Assembly (NCBI GenBank): GCA_012032855.1
Contig: JAAUQA010000244.1
Location: forward strand, 1-5,670
Reading direction: 5' to 3'
Origin: Candidatus Competibacteraceae bacterium
GTDB lineage: Bacteria; Pseudomonadota; Gammaproteobacteria; Competibacterales; Competibacteraceae
Length of the DNA: 5,670 bases
Part shown: positions 4,383 through 5,670 of the stretch, piece after piece
Layout of the letters: every line of letters starts with the position of its first letter
How positions within the stretch are numbered: position 1 is the stretch's first letter
The notes under the pieces: generated by a model
What the model saw: the letters and a program-made list of their open reading frames with translations, nothing else
Told to the model about the DNA's origin: nothing
The model's database searches: none
Position numbers and translations under genes: made by a program

Positions 4383-5670
4383 TCGCCCTGAAAACCTTCA
4401 ACCAATTGAATTGTTTGATAAAATAGGGCTTGCAAAGCTCTATAACCCGCCTATTTTACGCCCATACCGCTATAAAGCTGTAGAAACGACCCGAAATGAA
4501 ACCGAAATCCAGTTGCTCGGACCCGCAAGACGATCTGTTCAAAGTACGCCTTAGTGACCTAGTCAATCCGGAACACAAGCTGTGTCGATTAGCCCGACTG
4601 ATCGACTGGCAACAACTGGAACAAGCCATTGAACCCCATTTTGGTGAAGTGGGTGCACCGGCGCTGCCGGTGCGGCTGATGGTGGGGTTGCTATACCTGC
4701 AACACACGTATGGGGTATCGGACGAAGCGGTAGTTGACCAGTGGGTGGACTCGCCTTATTGGCAACTGTTCTGTGGGGAAACGTTCTTTCAACACCGGTT
4801 TCCCTGCCATCCGACCTCATTGGTGAAATGGCGCCAAAGACTGGGCGAAGCAGGCGGTGAAGAACTGCTAGCAGCCACTGTCCAAGCGGGGCTACGCAGC
4901 CGGGTGATCACCCCAACCAGTCTCAAGCGAGTGGTAGTGGACACCACCGTGCAAGAGAAAAACATCGCCTTTCCGACCGACAGCCGACTCTATGACGGGG
5001 CTAGACGCCAGCTGGTACAGTTGGCCGGTGACCTCGATATTCCTCTGCGCCAAACGTATCGTAAAGCCTGCCGTGAGCTGTTGCCCCGGATCGGGCGCTA
5101 TGGCCATGCCAAGCAATATCGTCGGTTGCGCAAAGCGGTCAAGACCGTCAAAGGCTATCTGGGCCGAGTGTATCGGGATGTCCTGCGCCAGCTGCCTGCG
5201 CTGGACACCTTAACCGATACCCAACGCACGGTCCTGGTACACGCCCGCCGACTGCTGGAGCAACACCGTCACAGCAAAAATAAGCTGTACAGTCTTCATG
5301 CGCCAGAGGTCGAGTGCATCAGCAAAGGTAAAGCGCATAAACGCTATGAGTTCGGGGTTAAGGCCAGCTTTGCTACGACGGTAAAAGAGGCCTTTGTGGT
5401 CGGTGCCCGTAGTTTTACCGGTAACCCCTATGACGGCCATACCCTCAGCGAACAACTGGAGCAGGTCAGTATTCTCTGTGACCAGGCCCCGCAAGAAGCC
5501 TATGTGGATCGGGGCTACAAAGGTCACCAGCACCCCGGCGATACCCAGGTCTTTATCGCCGGGCAGCAGCGGGGCATCACCGCTCGACAACGTAAACGAC
5601 TCAACCGACGCAACACCATCGAACCGATCATCGGTCATATGAAAGCCGATGGTAAGTTGGGGCGCTGCTT
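4383..5670 (+). mobile_element. Insertion sequence of the IS5 superfamily, 5' part
   Basis: The left edge is set by the sudden end of recombinase homology at about 4382. The bases just before it, CTAG (4379-4382), could be one copy of a target duplication, as some IS5-type elements duplicate CTAG. About 113 bp of non-coding DNA with an AT-rich promoter-like stretch (TTCAAC, 16 bp, TAAAAT near 4397-4424) lead to the transposase. The right end, terminal inverted repeat and second target copy are beyond the window, so the exact boundary is provisional. Confidence 0.75.
4496..5670 (+). CDS. IS5-superfamily DDE transposase, 3' end outside window
   Basis: This frame stays open from ATG 4496 to the window edge, giving 391 residues. 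Related transposases are about 430-460 residues, so only a short C-terminus is missing. The N-terminal region (residues 12-115) is the DUF772-like domain, with LMVGLLYLQHTYGVSDEAVV and WVDSPYWQLFCGETFFQH. The catalytic core follows, with Asp149 in VVVDTTVQ, Asp338 in YVDRGYKG and Glu376 in TIEPIIGHMK. The last has the R-x3-E-x6-K spacing (Arg372, Lys383) typical of IS4/IS5-type enzymes. A basic helical insert lies around residues 170-260. The ribosome binding site is weak, common for transposases. No frameshift or stop is seen, so the element could be active. Assignment to the IS5 or closely allied IS1182 group is uncertain. Confidence 0.92.
   Translation, partial: MKPKSSCSDPQDDLFKVRLSDLVNPEHKLCRLARLIDWQQLEQAIEPHFGEVGAPALPVRLMVGLLYLQHTYGVSDEAVVDQWVDSPYWQLFCGETFFQHRFPCHPTSLVKWRQRLGEAGGEELLAATVQAGLRSRVITPTSLKRVVVDTTVQEKNIAFPTDSRLYDGARRQLVQLAGDLDIPLRQTYRKACRELLPRIGRYGHAKQYRRLRKAVKTVKGYLGRVYRDVLRQLPALDTLTDTQRTVLVHARRLLEQHRHSKNKLYSLHAPEVECISKGKAHKRYEFGVKASFATTVKEAFVVGARSFTGNPYDGHTLSEQLEQVSILCDQAPQEAYVDRGYKGHQHPGDTQVFIAGQQRGITARQRKRLNRRNTIEPIIGHMKADGKLGRC

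Noticed and set aside
5210..5638. Minus-strand ORF of 142 codons
   Set aside because: It is antisense to the catalytic core of the transposase with D338 and E376 on the plus strand, so it is a shadow frame.

Overview
The window looks like plasmid-derived or plasmid-integrated accessory DNA from a proteobacterium, most likely a gammaproteobacterium. This is inferred from protein style, codon use and moderate GC in the genes; no species is identified. There is no rRNA, tRNA or CRISPR array.

Left part (1-598): no convincing gene. It holds a perfect hairpin (123-143), two copies of a 24-bp sequence exactly 300 bp apart (276 and 576), and a Rho-independent terminator (511-533) oriented to end minus-strand transcription.

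Centre (599-3290): a minus-strand cassette. In transcription order it has a small WGR-domain protein (3187-2936), a Walker-type ParA ATPase of the short ParF class (2679-2035), a ribbon-helix-helix ParG-like partner overlapping parA by 8 bp (2042-1710), a 45-residue lipoprotein too short for usual ORF cut-offs (1639-1502), and a hypothetical alpha-helical protein broken by two frameshifts (1383-599). The terminator follows. AT-rich DNA upstream of parA and of wgr carries a repeat family built on the octamer AGTATCAT, with six exact copies. These are probable operator/centromere sites, and they tie the WGR gene to the partition genes.

Right part (3291-5670): on the plus strand, an XerC/D-like tyrosine recombinase follows two related 17-bp palindromes 126 bp apart. 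An insertion sequence cuts the recombinase at about 4382, four residues before the expected catalytic tyrosine. The IS encodes an IS5-superfamily DDE transposase that runs off the window edge.

The parA and parG-like genes should segregate the replicon and regulate themselves through the AGTATCAT sites. The recombinase may once have served multimer resolution or integration but should now be inactive. The most novel point is a stand-alone WGR protein apparently under the same operator family as the partition genes.
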